Of a stretch of 64,000 nt of DNA, positions 24,631 to 32,591 are shown one piece after another. Each line of letters opens with the position of its first letter. Positions within the stretch are counted from its first letter, which is position 1. This DNA is from DATBSK01 sp964501785. Its GTDB lineage: Bacteria > Actinomycetota > Acidimicrobiia > IMCC26256 > PALSA-555. The stretch spans positions 1 through 64,000 of the forward strand of contig CAZCUD010000009.1 of NCBI GenBank assembly GCA_964501785.1. The letters are read 5' to 3'. A model generated the notes under the pieces. The model had not been told where the DNA came from. It saw only the letters and a list, made by a program, of their open reading frames with translations, and did no database searches. The position numbers and the translations under genes are program-made.

Positions 24631-26316
24631 ATGAGCGACGCCAACGACGTGAAGCCACGCAGCCGCGACGTCACCGACGGCATGGAGCGCGCACCCGCGC
24701 GAGCGATGCTGCGCGCGGTGGGCATGACCGATGCCGACTGGGGCAAGGCGCAGGTCGGCATCGCGTCGAGCTGGAACGAGGTCACGCCCTGCAACATGCC
24801 CCTCGACCGGCTCGCGAAGCGCGCCAAGGAGGGTGTGCGCGACGCCGGTGGCTTCCCCATCGAGTTCGTGACGATCGCGATCAGCGACGGGATCTCGATG
24901 GGCCACGAAGGGATGCGCGGCTCGCTCGTGTCGCGAGAGATCATCGCCGACTCGATCGAGTGCGTGATGCACTCCGAGCGCCTCGACGCGATGGTCACCT
25001 TCGCGGGCTGCGACAAGAGCCTCCCGGGCATGCTCATGGCCGCGGCACGCTTGAACCTGCCGTCGGTGTTCCTCTACGGCGGCTCGATCCTGCCCGGCCA
25101 CTACAAGGATCAGGCGCTCGACATCGTGAGCGTGTTCGAGGCAGTGGGAGCGTGCGCGGCGGGCACGCTCAGCGAGAACGAGCTCGGCGAGATCGAGAAG
25201 CGCGCGTGTCCGACCGAAGGCTCGTGTGCGGGCATGTTCACCGCGAACACGATGGCGTCGGCGGCGGAGGCGCTCGGCATGTCGCTGCCGGGCAGCTCCG
25301 CGGCACCGGCAGTCGATCGTCGGCGCGACGACTATGCGTTCGAGAGCGGACGCGCGGTGATCGGCCTGCTCGAGGCCAACATCCGGCCGCGCCAGATCCT
25401 CACCAAGGAGGCGTTCGAGAACGCCATCGCGGTCGGCATGGCGCTCGGCGGATCGACGAATCTCGTCCTGCACCTGCTCGCGATCGCGTACGAGGCGGGG
25501 GTCGAGCTCGAGCTCGACGACTTCAACCGGGTGGGCGCGAAGGTGCCGCACATCGCGGACATGAAGCCGCACGGCAAGTACCACATGACCGATCTCGACA
25601 ACGTGGGCGGGGTCCAGGTCGTGATGCGCGAGCTGCTCGACGCCGGGCTGCTCCACGGTGACTGCGTGACCGTCACGGGACGGACGATCGCCGAGAACCT
25701 CGCGGCGCTCGACGCGCCGGCGCCCGACGGCGACGTGGTGCACCCCCTGACGAGCCCGATCCACACCCAGGGCGGCCTCGCCGTGCTCACCGGGTCGCTG
25801 GCGCCCAACGGCAGCGTGGTGAAGGTGGCAGGGCTCGACCAGCTCCGCTTCGAGGGCCGAGCACGGGTCTTCGACGGCGAGGAGCACGCCATGGAGGCGA
25901 TCCTCGCCGGCGCGATCGAGGCCGGCGACGTCGTCGTGATCCGCTACGAGGGACCCAAGGGCGGTCCCGGGATGAAGGAGATGCTCGCCGTCACCGGCGC
26001 GATGAAGGGCGCGGGGCGCGGCGCCGACGCGGCGCTGGTCACCGACGGCCGGTTCTCCGGCGGCACCCACGGGTTCTGCGTCGGCCACGTCGCGCCCGAG
26101 GCCGTCGACGGCGGCCCGATCGCCCTCGTGGAGGAGGGCGACCGGATCGCGATCGACGCCGAGGCGCACACGATCGACCTGCTCGTCGAGCAGTCGGTCC
26201 TCGACGAGCGGCGCCGGTCGTGGAAGCCGCAGGAGCCGCGCTACACGCGCGGGTTCCTGGGCAAGTACGCGCGACTGGCCCAGGGCGCGGAGCGCGGCGC
26301 GATCACCAACGTGTAG
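24631..26316 (+). CDS. ilvD: dihydroxy-acid dehydratase
   Basis: 561 residues. It dehydrates 2,3-dihydroxy-isovalerate and the methylvalerate analogue in valine, leucine and isoleucine synthesis, using an Fe-S cluster. The cluster cysteines are in FAGCDKSLPGM and ACPTEGSCAGMFTANTM. GGSTNLVLHLLA and the C-terminal TDGRFSGGTHGFCVGH are typical. The ATG at 24631 has GGAG at 8 nt upstream. ilvBNC, the pathway partners, start 4 kb downstream after the glycosylase and GGDEF genes. The gene is complete. Confidence 0.96.
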   Translation: MSDANDVKPRSRDVTDGMERAPARAMLRAVGMTDADWGKAQVGIASSWNEVTPCNMPLDRLAKRAKEGVRDAGGFPIEFVTIAISDGISMGHEGMRGSLVSREIIADSIECVMHSERLDAMVTFAGCDKSLPGMLMAAARLNLPSVFLYGGSILPGHYKDQALDIVSVFEAVGACAAGTLSENELGEIEKRACPTEGSCAGMFTANTMASAAEALGMSLPGSSAAPAVDRRRDDYAFESGRAVIGLLEANIRPRQILTKEAFENAIAVGMALGGSTNLVLHLLAIAYEAGVELELDDFNRVGAKVPHIADMKPHGKYHMTDLDNVGGVQVVMRELLDAGLLHGDCVTVTGRTIAENLAALDAPAPDGDVVHPLTSPIHTQGGLAVLTGSLAPNGSVVKVAGLDQLRFEGRARVFDGEEHAMEAILAGAIEAGDVVVIRYEGPKGGPGMKEMLAVTGAMKGAGRGADAALVTDGRFSGGTHGFCVGHVAPEAVDGGPIALVEEGDRIAIDAEAHTIDLLVEQSVLDERRRSWKPQEPRYTRGFLGKYARLAQGAERGAITNV

Positions 26317-26325
26317 CGGCATCCC

Positions 26326-27111
26326 TTGCCGGAGCTGCTCGAAGCGGAGATGGCGCGGGCGCTGATCGCCGAGCGCGCGCTCGGACGGACGATCGCGAGC
26401 GTCGACGCGCCCGACGCCTGGTACCTCAAGCGGGGGCTCACGCCGCGCGGCGTGCGGCGCGCGCTGCCGGGGCACCGGTTCATGACTGCTCGGCGCAAGG
26501 GGAAGCAGCTGCTCGTCGACACCGATGGCGGCCCGGTGGTCGGGATGCACCTCGGGATGTCGGGCCGCGTGCTGATCGACGGCGAGGCTGCGGGCGATCC
26601 GCTGCTCTACGCCAGCAACGCCGAGAACCTGGCCTGGCACCGCTTCACCGTCCGCTTCGACGACGGGGGCGCGCTCGCGATGCGCGACCCGCGCCGGCTC
26701 GGCGCGATCGAGCTCGATCCCGACGAGGACCGACTGGGCGTCGACGCGCTCGACCTGACGCTGCCGGCGCTGCGGGCACTGCTGGTTCGCAGCCGCGCGC
26801 CCGTGAAGGCGTTCCTGATGGACCAGTCGCGCATCGCCGGCCTGGGCAACCTGCTGTGCGACGAGATCCTGTGGCGTGCCGGGATCGCGCCGACCCGGCC
26901 GGCGATGTCGCTGGACGCGGGGGAGCAGGCGCGCCTCGCTCGGGCCGTCCGATCCACGCTGCGGACCCTGGGCCGGCGCGGCGGCTCGCACACCGGCGAC
27001 CTCATGCCGGCCCGCGAGCCCGGCGGCCACTGCCCCCGCGACGGTGGTCCGCTGATGCGCGCGACCGTCGGTGGGCGCACCACCTACTGGTGCCCGACCC
27101 ACCAGCGCTGA
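26326..27111 (+). CDS. Fpg/Nei-family DNA glycosylase
   Basis: 261 residues, with a TTG start giving Pro2-Glu3, the catalytic N-terminus. It excises oxidised bases. ARRKGKQLLVD supplies the beta-elimination lysine, and HLGMSGR and QSRIAGLGNLLCDEILWRAG (residues 166-185 region) are the H2TH signatures. The C-terminal zinc finger keeps the usual spacing but reads C-x2-D-x16-C-x2-H rather than four Cys. It lies 9 nt after the ilvD stop. A copy of the 47-bp repeat follows 21 nt after its stop. Confidence 0.85.
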   Translation: MPELLEAEMARALIAERALGRTIASVDAPDAWYLKRGLTPRGVRRALPGHRFMTARRKGKQLLVDTDGGPVVGMHLGMSGRVLIDGEAAGDPLLYASNAENLAWHRFTVRFDDGGALAMRDPRRLGAIELDPDEDRLGVDALDLTLPALRALLVRSRAPVKAFLMDQSRIAGLGNLLCDEILWRAGIAPTRPAMSLDAGEQARLARAVRSTLRTLGRRGGSHTGDLMPAREPGGHCPRDGGPLMRATVGGRTTYWCPTHQR

Positions 27112-27132
27112 CGCCGGTCGCCGCCGGACGAG

Positions 27133-27179
27133 GCGTCGGAAGACGAGGCGACGACCCGTGCTGCTGAGTCTTCCGACCC
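27133..27179 (+). repeat. 47-bp dispersed stem-loop repeat, degenerate copy C
   Basis: The left arm GCGTCGGAAG (27133-27142) is identical to copy A. The right arm CTTCCGACCC (27170-27179) pairs over 8 bases and mismatches at the last two. The CTGAGT spacer is identical to copy B. The inner stem is weak, CGACG against TGCTG. Length and layout are the same as the other two copies. It lies between the convergent glycosylase and GGDEF genes, 21 nt after the glycosylase stop. Confidence 0.7.
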
Positions 27180-27207
27180 GGCGAAGGCTGCGCGTGCGAA
27201 GCGGCGG

Positions 27208-28518
27208 TCAGGCGAGCGCGGTGAGCGAGGGGACGACGGCCTCGGCGTGGCCGTCGAGGCAGATGCGGTCGCGACCGGCCTGCTTGGCGGCGAACATCGC
27301 GCGATCGGCCCGCAGGGCGAGGTCCTCGAGGTCGGCGGCGTCCGACGAGTGAGCGACGCCGAAGCTCGCCGTGAACGCGGGAGCGTCGCCGCGGGACACC
27401 GCTTGCAGGAGCGCGCGGCGGATCCGCTCGATGACCTCGAGCGTGTCGAGCGCGTCGGTCCCGGGCAACAGGATCGCGAACTCCTCGCCCCCGTAACGAC
27501 ACGCCAGGTCGTCGGCGCGCACCGACGCCCGCACCGTCTCCGAGAAGATCCGCAGGGCGCGGTCACCGGTCTCGTGGCCGTGCGCGTCGTTGAGCGCCTT
27601 GAAGTGGTCGAGGTCGGCCATGACCAGCGAGAACGGCTCGCCGTCGCTGCGCAGCCGTCGCATCGCGTTCTCGAGGCTGCGCCGGTTGATGAGGCCGGTG
27701 AGCCCGTCGGTCGAGGCCTGGAGCTGGGTCTCGGCCATCACGCGCAGCATGCCGAGCCGGTTGCCCGACTGGTTGGCCAGCGTCTGGAGCGCCTGCACCT
27801 CGTCGTCGTCGGGGAGCTCGCCGGGTGCGCCGACGGAGTGGAGCACCCCGACGGTGCGACCCATGATCGACACCGGGACGCAGACCCCCGAGCACCGACC
27901 GACCTCGCGGCCGCGCAGCATCGGGCAGGCGTCGAGGTCCTCGCTGTCGGCGAACTGCTGCACCTGCGCCCGGCGAGCCGCGACGCACCCGTCGGGCGAG
28001 TCGACGGGGCAGCCGGGTGCTCCGGTGCCCTCGGGCGTGGCGACGACCACGCGCTCGAGGTGCGCGTGGCTGTTGTCGGCCAGCAGCAGCTCGGTCGCGG
28101 CCTCGGGCTCGATCGCACGCATCGCGCGCTCGATCACGTCGAAGGCAGCCATCTCGTCCTCGGCCATCTCGAGGGCGCGCGAGAGACGGGACTCGAGGTC
28201 TCGCCGACGCGCGTCGCTCTCCATCGCCCGCTCGCGAAGCTTCGCTTCGATGCTCATGCCGATGCCACGGCGCTTCGCGTATCCCGCGATCCCCATGACG
28301 AGGGGCAGCCCGATCGCCGCGCCGGCCACTCCGCACGCGACGGCGGTGCCGACCGTCCCCGAGTCGGGGAAGACGGCCGCGGCGATCGCGCCACCGGCCG
28401 CGGCGGCGATGCCGACGAAGGCCACCAGTGCCGGGACCAGTCCCCGCACTCCGCGCCGGGTCTGGGCGCGTGCGGCCTCGAGGTCCTCTTCGCTCAGCGT
28501 CGTGGCGTGCTCGTCCAT
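27208..28518 (-). CDS. membrane GGDEF diguanylate cyclase with cysteine-rich GAF-like domain (paralogue 1)
   Basis: 436 residues. Two helices near 25-48 and 55-76 anchor it. A coiled linker follows, then a GAF-like domain with conserved cysteines (C-x7-C in CPVDSPDGC, and CPMLRGREVGRCSGVC). The C-terminal cyclase carries GGEEF with the inhibitory RxxD site (RADD) five residues upstream, so it should make cyclic di-GMP with product feedback. The ATG at 28516-28518 gives MDEHATTLSEEDLEA. It lies 94 nt downstream of its paralogue on the same strand and shares the same domain order, so they arose by tandem duplication. Confidence 0.88.
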   Translation of the reverse strand: MDEHATTLSEEDLEAARAQTRRGVRGLVPALVAFVGIAAAAGGAIAAAVFPDSGTVGTAVACGVAGAAIGLPLVMGIAGYAKRRGIGMSIEAKLRERAMESDARRRDLESRLSRALEMAEDEMAAFDVIERAMRAIEPEAATELLLADNSHAHLERVVVATPEGTGAPGCPVDSPDGCVAARRAQVQQFADSEDLDACPMLRGREVGRCSGVCVPVSIMGRTVGVLHSVGAPGELPDDDEVQALQTLANQSGNRLGMLRVMAETQLQASTDGLTGLINRRSLENAMRRLRSDGEPFSLVMADLDHFKALNDAHGHETGDRALRIFSETVRASVRADDLACRYGGEEFAILLPGTDALDTLEVIERIRRALLQAVSRGDAPAFTASFGVAHSSDAADLEDLALRADRAMFAAKQAGRDRICLDGHAEAVVPSLTALA

Positions 28519-28612
28519 GGTTCCCAGCCTCTCGTTGCCTCCTGATGATCGACGTCCGCCGCGGAGGTCTTGATCGCCGTCGGGCGCGCGGAGCGTGAAT
28601 GGTGCAGGTGCA

Positions 28613-29905
28613 TCAGCCGATCGCGGCGAGCGTGGGTGCGATCGGCGTGGCGTGGCCGTCGAGGCAGATCCGGTCGCGGCCGGCCTGCTTGGCGGCGAAC
28701 ATCGCCCGATCGGCCCGCTGGACCAGGTCCTCGAGGTCGGACGCCTCGGTCGACGACGCGATGCCGAAGCTCGCGGTGAACGTGGGCGCGTCGCCGCGGG
28801 CCACGGCTCCGGCGAGTGCGCCACGGATCCGCTGCGCGATCTCGATCGCGTCGGCGGTGTCGGTGGCGGGCAGCAGCACCGCGAACTCCTCACCCCCGTA
28901 GCGGCACGCCAGGTCGTCGGCGCGCAGGGCTCCGCGCAGGGCCTCCGAGAAGATGCGCAGCGCTCGGTCACCTGCCTCGTGACCGTGTGCGTCGTTGAGC
29001 GACTTGAAGCGGTCGAGGTCGGCCATGACGAAGGCGAGGTCGACGCCGTTCGCGCGCAGCTGCCGCATCCGGTTCTCGAGCGTCCGCCGGTTCACCAGGC
29101 CGGTGAGCCCGTCGGTGGAGGCCTGGAGCTGGGTCTCGGCCATCACGCGCAGCATCCCGAGGCGGTTGCCCGCCTGGTTCGCGAGGACCTGCAGCGCGTC
29201 GATCTGCTCGGTGTCGAGCGGCTCGTCGACCGGCCCGGTCGCATGCACGACGCCCACGGTGCGGCCCATGATTGACACCGGGACGCACACGGCCGAGCAT
29301 CGCCCGCGCTCGCGGCCGCGCAGCATCGGGCAGGCGTCGAGGTCCTCGCTGTCGGCGAACACCTGCGTCTGCGCACGACGCCCGGCGACGCACCGGTCTG
29401 GCGAGTCCACCGGGCATCCCGGACCGGAGGTCCCGGGTGCCGAGACGACGGCACGCTCCAGGTGGGCGTGGCTGTTGTCGGCGAGCAGCATCTCGACCGG
29501 TGCCGCGGGCGCGGTGGCTCGCATGGCCCGCTCGACGACGTCGAACGCAGCGACCTCGTCGTCGGACATCTCGAGCGCGCGCGCGAGCTGCGACTCGAAG
29601 CTGCGCCGGCGCGCCTCCTGGCGCATGACCCGCTCGTTGGCCGCCTCTTCGCTCCCCGACTGGACCGCGCGACGCTTCGCCGCCGAGGCCAGGCCGACCA
29701 GCAGCGGGAGGATCAGTGCGCTCGCGATCGCGGCGGCGGCCACCGCCGCGCCGACGCCCGACAGCGACGGGAACAGCTGCTGGCTGAGGATCACCCCGGC
29801 GAACGTGGCCAGCAGGACGATCCCGATCCCGCCGATCGTGGTCCCGCGGGCGGTCCGACGGACGTTGGCCCGGGCCTCGGCCCGGTCGACCTCGGTGACC
29901 GTCAC
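28613..29905 (-). CDS. membrane GGDEF diguanylate cyclase with cysteine-rich GAF-like domain (paralogue 2)
   Basis: 430 residues from the GTG at 29903-29905, chosen because AAGAAGG precedes it; a longer reading to 29998 would lack that site. It has two membrane helices (about 22-45 and 50-70), a linker, a GAF-like domain with the same five cysteines as paralogue 1 (CPVDSPDRC and CPMLRGRERGRCSAVC), and a GGEEF cyclase with an RADD I-site. The near-identical stretch ADSEDLDACPMLRGRE dates the duplication as fairly recent or strongly constrained. It is divergent from the ilv operon and likely shares its upstream region. Confidence 0.86.
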   Translation of the reverse strand: MTVTEVDRAEARANVRRTARGTTIGGIGIVLLATFAGVILSQQLFPSLSGVGAAVAAAAIASALILPLLVGLASAAKRRAVQSGSEEAANERVMRQEARRRSFESQLARALEMSDDEVAAFDVVERAMRATAPAAPVEMLLADNSHAHLERAVVSAPGTSGPGCPVDSPDRCVAGRRAQTQVFADSEDLDACPMLRGRERGRCSAVCVPVSIMGRTVGVVHATGPVDEPLDTEQIDALQVLANQAGNRLGMLRVMAETQLQASTDGLTGLVNRRTLENRMRQLRANGVDLAFVMADLDRFKSLNDAHGHEAGDRALRIFSEALRGALRADDLACRYGGEEFAVLLPATDTADAIEIAQRIRGALAGAVARGDAPTFTASFGIASSTEASDLEDLVQRADRAMFAAKQAGRDRICLDGHATPIAPTLAAIG

Positions 29906-29971
29906 GATGCCTTCTTCACCCACGCCATAGAGGTCGGCGCTTCGGATGAGACGCTTGAGTCTCGTTTCCCC

Positions 29972-30001
29972 TTGCGTGGAGGCGGCGCCAGCGGCCACAA
30001 T
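29972..30001 (+). promoter_or_regulatory. candidate promoter of the ilvBNC operon
   Basis: TTGCGT at 29972-29977 and CACAAT at 29996-30001 are separated by 18 nt and resemble weak -35 and -10 boxes. Transcription would begin about 30008-30010, at or next to the leader-peptide ATG. A nearly leaderless leader transcript is known for actinobacterial attenuators. The same CACAAT box lies 8 nt before the start at 19936. A GAGAC/GTCTC hairpin lies at about 29948-29963. The box matches are weak. Confidence 0.35.
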
Positions 30002-30009
30002 GGGCGCCG

Positions 30010-30045
30010 ATGAGCGCCGACCTCACGCTCGTAGTCGTCACCTAG
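30010..30045 (+). CDS. ilv leader peptide
   Basis: An 11-codon reading frame, MSADLTLVVVT, ending in TAG. Five of its codons, two Leu and three consecutive Val, are for the branched-chain products of the operon. It lies 34 nt before a perfect terminator hairpin (30079-30102) and 142 nt before ilvB. This is the classic arrangement for ribosome-mediated attenuation, where stalling on Val codons would favour an antiterminator. It would be too short for normal gene calling. The antiterminator pairing was not resolved by hand. Confidence 0.8.
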   Translation: MSADLTLVVVT

Positions 30046-30078
30046 CGCACGCCGCCCCACCGCGCGCGTGCGCCTTCC

Positions 30079-30110
30079 CGCCCCTCGCTCGAGCGAGGGG
30101 CGTTTCCTTT
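30079..30110 (+). terminator. attenuator terminator of ilvBNC
   Basis: A perfect 24-nt palindrome, whose left half is CGCCCCTCGCTC, occupies 30079-30102. It is followed directly by TTTCCTTT at 30103-30110. It sits between the Leu/Val leader peptide and ilvB, with 76 nt from its end to the ilvB ATG. This is the clearest intrinsic terminator in the window and the only one with a good U-rich tail. Confidence 0.88.
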
Positions 30111-30186
30111 GCCCCACCGAGCACCGCACCACCGACCCGCCGGCACCACGACCCCGTACGAGCGAGACGACGAAGAGAGAGCGACG

Positions 30187-31941
30187 ATGAAGCTGACCGG
30201 AGCGCAGGCCCTGATCCGGAGCCTGGAGATGGAGGGCACGGAGGTCATGTTCGGCCTCCCGGGCGGGGCCATCCTGCCCGTCTACGACCCCCTGATCGAC
30301 TCGTCGATCCGCCACGTCCTCGTCCGCCACGAGCAGGGGGCCGGGCACATGGCCGAGGGCTACGCCCACGCCACGGGGCGACCGGGCGTGGCCATGGTGA
30401 CGAGCGGGCCGGCGGCGACCAACATCGTCACGCCGCTCTGCGACGCGTACATGGACTCGATCCCGCTCGTCGTCGTGACGGGCCAGGTGCCCTACAGCGT
30501 CATCGGCACCGACGCGTTCCAGGAGTGCGACACCGTCGGCATCACGATGCCGGTGACGAAGCACAACTGGCTCGTGACCGACGCGGCCGACATCCCCCGG
30601 ATCGTTCGGGAGGCGTTCCACGTCGCGACGACCGGTCGTCCCGGACCGGTGCTCGTCGACGTGCCGAAGGACATCGCGAACCAGGAGATGGACTGGTACT
30701 GGCCCGACGCGGTCGACCTGCCCGGCTACAAGCCCAACAAGAAGGGTCACGCCAAGCAGATCAAGGACGCGGCGCGGCTCATGGCCGGGGCGCACCGGCC
30801 GGTGATCTACGCCGGCGGCGGGATCCTCAAGGCGCGGGCCGCGGAGGCGCTGCGCGAGCTCGCCGAGCTCACCGGGTTCCCGGTCGTCACGACCCTGATG
30901 GCGCGGGGCGCGTTCCCCGACGACCACGACCTCTGCCTCGGCATGCCCGGCATGCACGGCAACTACACCGCGATCACGGCGATGCAGCAGTCCGACCTGC
31001 TCGTCGCGCTCGGATCGCGCTTCGACGACCGCGTGACCGGCAAGGTCGACGCGTTCGCGCCCGACGCCAAGATCATCCACGTCGACATCGACCCGGCCGA
31101 GCTCGGCAAGGTCCGACGCCCCGACGTGCCGATCGTGGGCGACTGCCGTCTGGTGATCGAGGAGATGGTGAAGGCCGTCAAGGCCGACCGCGCGAAGCGG
31201 GGCGAGGGCGGCGATCCCTCCGACGGTGGCGGCTGGCCCGCGCTCGACGCGTGGCACCAGCAGCTCCGCGAGTGGAAGCAGCGGTATCCCCTCCACTACG
31301 AGCAGGAGGAAGGCGGTCCGCTCAAGCCGCAGCTGTGCATCGACACGCTCCGCGACCGGACGCCCGACGACACCATCGTCGTGTCCGGCGTCGGCCAGCA
31401 CCAGATGTGGGCCAGCCAGCACTGGAAGTTCAACCACCCGTACACGTGGGTGAACTCGGGCGGGCTCGGCACGATGGGCTTCGCGGTCCCCGCGGCCATC
31501 GGCGCCAAGGTCGGGATGCCCGAGCGCACCGTCTGGGCGATCGACGGTGACGGCTGCTTCCAGATGACGGCCCAGGAGCTCGTGACCGCGAGCGCCGAAC
31601 GGATCCCGATCAAGGTCGCGATCTTGAACAACGCGTACCTCGGGATGGTGCGCCAGTGGCAAGAGCTCTTCTACGAGGAGCGCTACAGCGAGGTGTACCT
31701 CTCGCCCGACCTGCCCGACTACGTGAAGTGGGCGGAGGCGATGGGGTGCGTGGGGATGCGCGTCGACTCGGCCGAAGAGGTGGAGCCCGCCATCGACAAG
31801 GCGAACGAGATCGACGACCGACCCGTCGTGATCGACTTCCGCACCGACTACCGGGAGAAGGTGTACCCGATGGTGCCGGCCGGTCACTCGAACGACGAGG
31901 TCATCCTCGATCCCGCGCACGATCCGTATGGAGAACGATGA
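30187..31941 (+). CDS. ilvB: acetolactate synthase large subunit
   Basis: 584 residues. This ThDP enzyme makes 2-acetolactate or 2-aceto-2-hydroxybutyrate, the first step of branched-chain amino-acid synthesis. VMFGLPGGAILPVYDPL, the ThDP glutamate in RHEQGAGHMAEGYA, FDDRVTGKVDAFAP and the GDGCFQMT metal-binding motif are all present. The ATG at 30187 gives MKLTGAQALIRSLE, the usual N-terminus. It follows the leader peptide and attenuator and overlaps ilvN by 4 nt (ATGA). The gene order matches the actinobacterial ilvBNC operon. Confidence 0.97.
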   Translation: MKLTGAQALIRSLEMEGTEVMFGLPGGAILPVYDPLIDSSIRHVLVRHEQGAGHMAEGYAHATGRPGVAMVTSGPAATNIVTPLCDAYMDSIPLVVVTGQVPYSVIGTDAFQECDTVGITMPVTKHNWLVTDAADIPRIVREAFHVATTGRPGPVLVDVPKDIANQEMDWYWPDAVDLPGYKPNKKGHAKQIKDAARLMAGAHRPVIYAGGGILKARAAEALRELAELTGFPVVTTLMARGAFPDDHDLCLGMPGMHGNYTAITAMQQSDLLVALGSRFDDRVTGKVDAFAPDAKIIHVDIDPAELGKVRRPDVPIVGDCRLVIEEMVKAVKADRAKRGEGGDPSDGGGWPALDAWHQQLREWKQRYPLHYEQEEGGPLKPQLCIDTLRDRTPDDTIVVSGVGQHQMWASQHWKFNHPYTWVNSGGLGTMGFAVPAAIGAKVGMPERTVWAIDGDGCFQMTAQELVTASAERIPIKVAILNNAYLGMVRQWQELFYEERYSEVYLSPDLPDYVKWAEAMGCVGMRVDSAEEVEPAIDKANEIDDRPVVIDFRTDYREKVYPMVPAGHSNDEVILDPAHDPYGER

Positions 31942-32474
31942 TGATGAACGGCGAGACCCACCACATCCTCTCCGTGCTCGTCGAGAACAAGTTCGGCGTG
32001 CTGTCGCGCATCGCGGGGCTGTTCGCGCGCCGCGGGTTCAACATCGTGTCGCTCGCAGTCAGCCCGACCGAGGACGAGCGCTACAGCCGCATGACGATCG
32101 TCGTCGACGCGGAGTCGGCACCGCTCGAGCAGGTGACCAAGCAGCTCAACAAGCTGATCCCGGTCATCAAGATCGCCGAGCTCTCACCCGTGGACGCCGT
32201 CGAGCGCGAGCTGATGCTCGTGACCGTCAAGGCGACCGCCGAGGCGCGGTCGCAGATCACGGAGCTCGCGTCGATCTTCGAGGCCCGCATCGACGACGTC
32301 GGCTACGAGTCGATCACGATCATGGTCGCCGGTCGGCCCGACAAGCTCGACGCCATGACCGACCTGCTCGCGCCGTTCGGCATCGTCGAGCTCCAGCGGA
32401 CCGGTCGCATCGCACTTCCCAAGCTCGCCCGCCGTCCGGCCCGGCTCCGGGCCGTCAAGAGCCGCACCGGCTGA
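31938..32474 (+). CDS. ilvN: acetolactate synthase regulatory subunit
   Basis: 178 residues. The N-terminal ACT domain (HHILSVLVENKFGVLSRIAG, then RRGFNIVSLAVSPTED) binds valine for feedback inhibition; the C-terminal half is the partner domain with VKATAEARSQI. The ATG at 31938 lies within the ilvB stop region and has GGAG 5 nt upstream; two further in-frame ATGs follow immediately. The subunits act as a complex with IlvB. A 51-nt hairpin separates it from ilvC. Confidence 0.95.
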   Translation: MMMNGETHHILSVLVENKFGVLSRIAGLFARRGFNIVSLAVSPTEDERYSRMTIVVDAESAPLEQVTKQLNKLIPVIKIAELSPVDAVERELMLVTVKATAEARSQITELASIFEARIDDVGYESITIMVAGRPDKLDAMTDLLAPFGIVELQRTGRIALPKLARRPARLRAVKSRTG

Positions 32475-32518
32475 TGCACCGCCCGGCCGACTGACTACCG
32501 TTGACCCGCTGTCCGTAT

Positions 32519-32569
32519 CGTTCTGGCGTCAGCACACCCGCGTGACGCGGGTCTGTTGACGCCAGAACG
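32519..32569 (+). promoter_or_regulatory. long hairpin between ilvN and ilvC
   Basis: The arms CGTTCTGGCGTCA (32519-32531) and TGACGCCAGAACG (32557-32569) pair perfectly. The inner part pairs CCCGCG (32537-32542) with CGCGGG (32546-32551) around a TGA loop. One C-C mismatch (32535/32553) and one G-T pair lie between the two stems. In total about 22 pairs form in 51 nt. The hairpin ends 6 nt before the AAGGAG ribosome-binding site of ilvC. There is no U-run. It might stabilise or separate the ilvC mRNA or act as an operator. Confidence 0.6.
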
Positions 32570-32591
32570 CTGAGAAGGAGCACCAACGCAC

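Noticed and set aside
24583..27102. Upstream extension of the BNR gene into an 1147-codon minus-strand frame
   Set aside because: The upstream part is antisense to ilvD and the Fpg/Nei gene. Only the C-terminal 307 codons have repeat motifs, so the gene is taken to start at 24582.
29902..31920. A 672-codon minus-strand open frame opposite ilvB
   Set aside because: It is antisense to ilvB, whose product has full-length conserved motifs. The open frame is a product of codon bias.
32519..32569. A tRNA or small structured RNA gene before ilvC
   Set aside because: The structure is a single long hairpin with no cloverleaf and no CCA-type end; it is too short for a tRNA.
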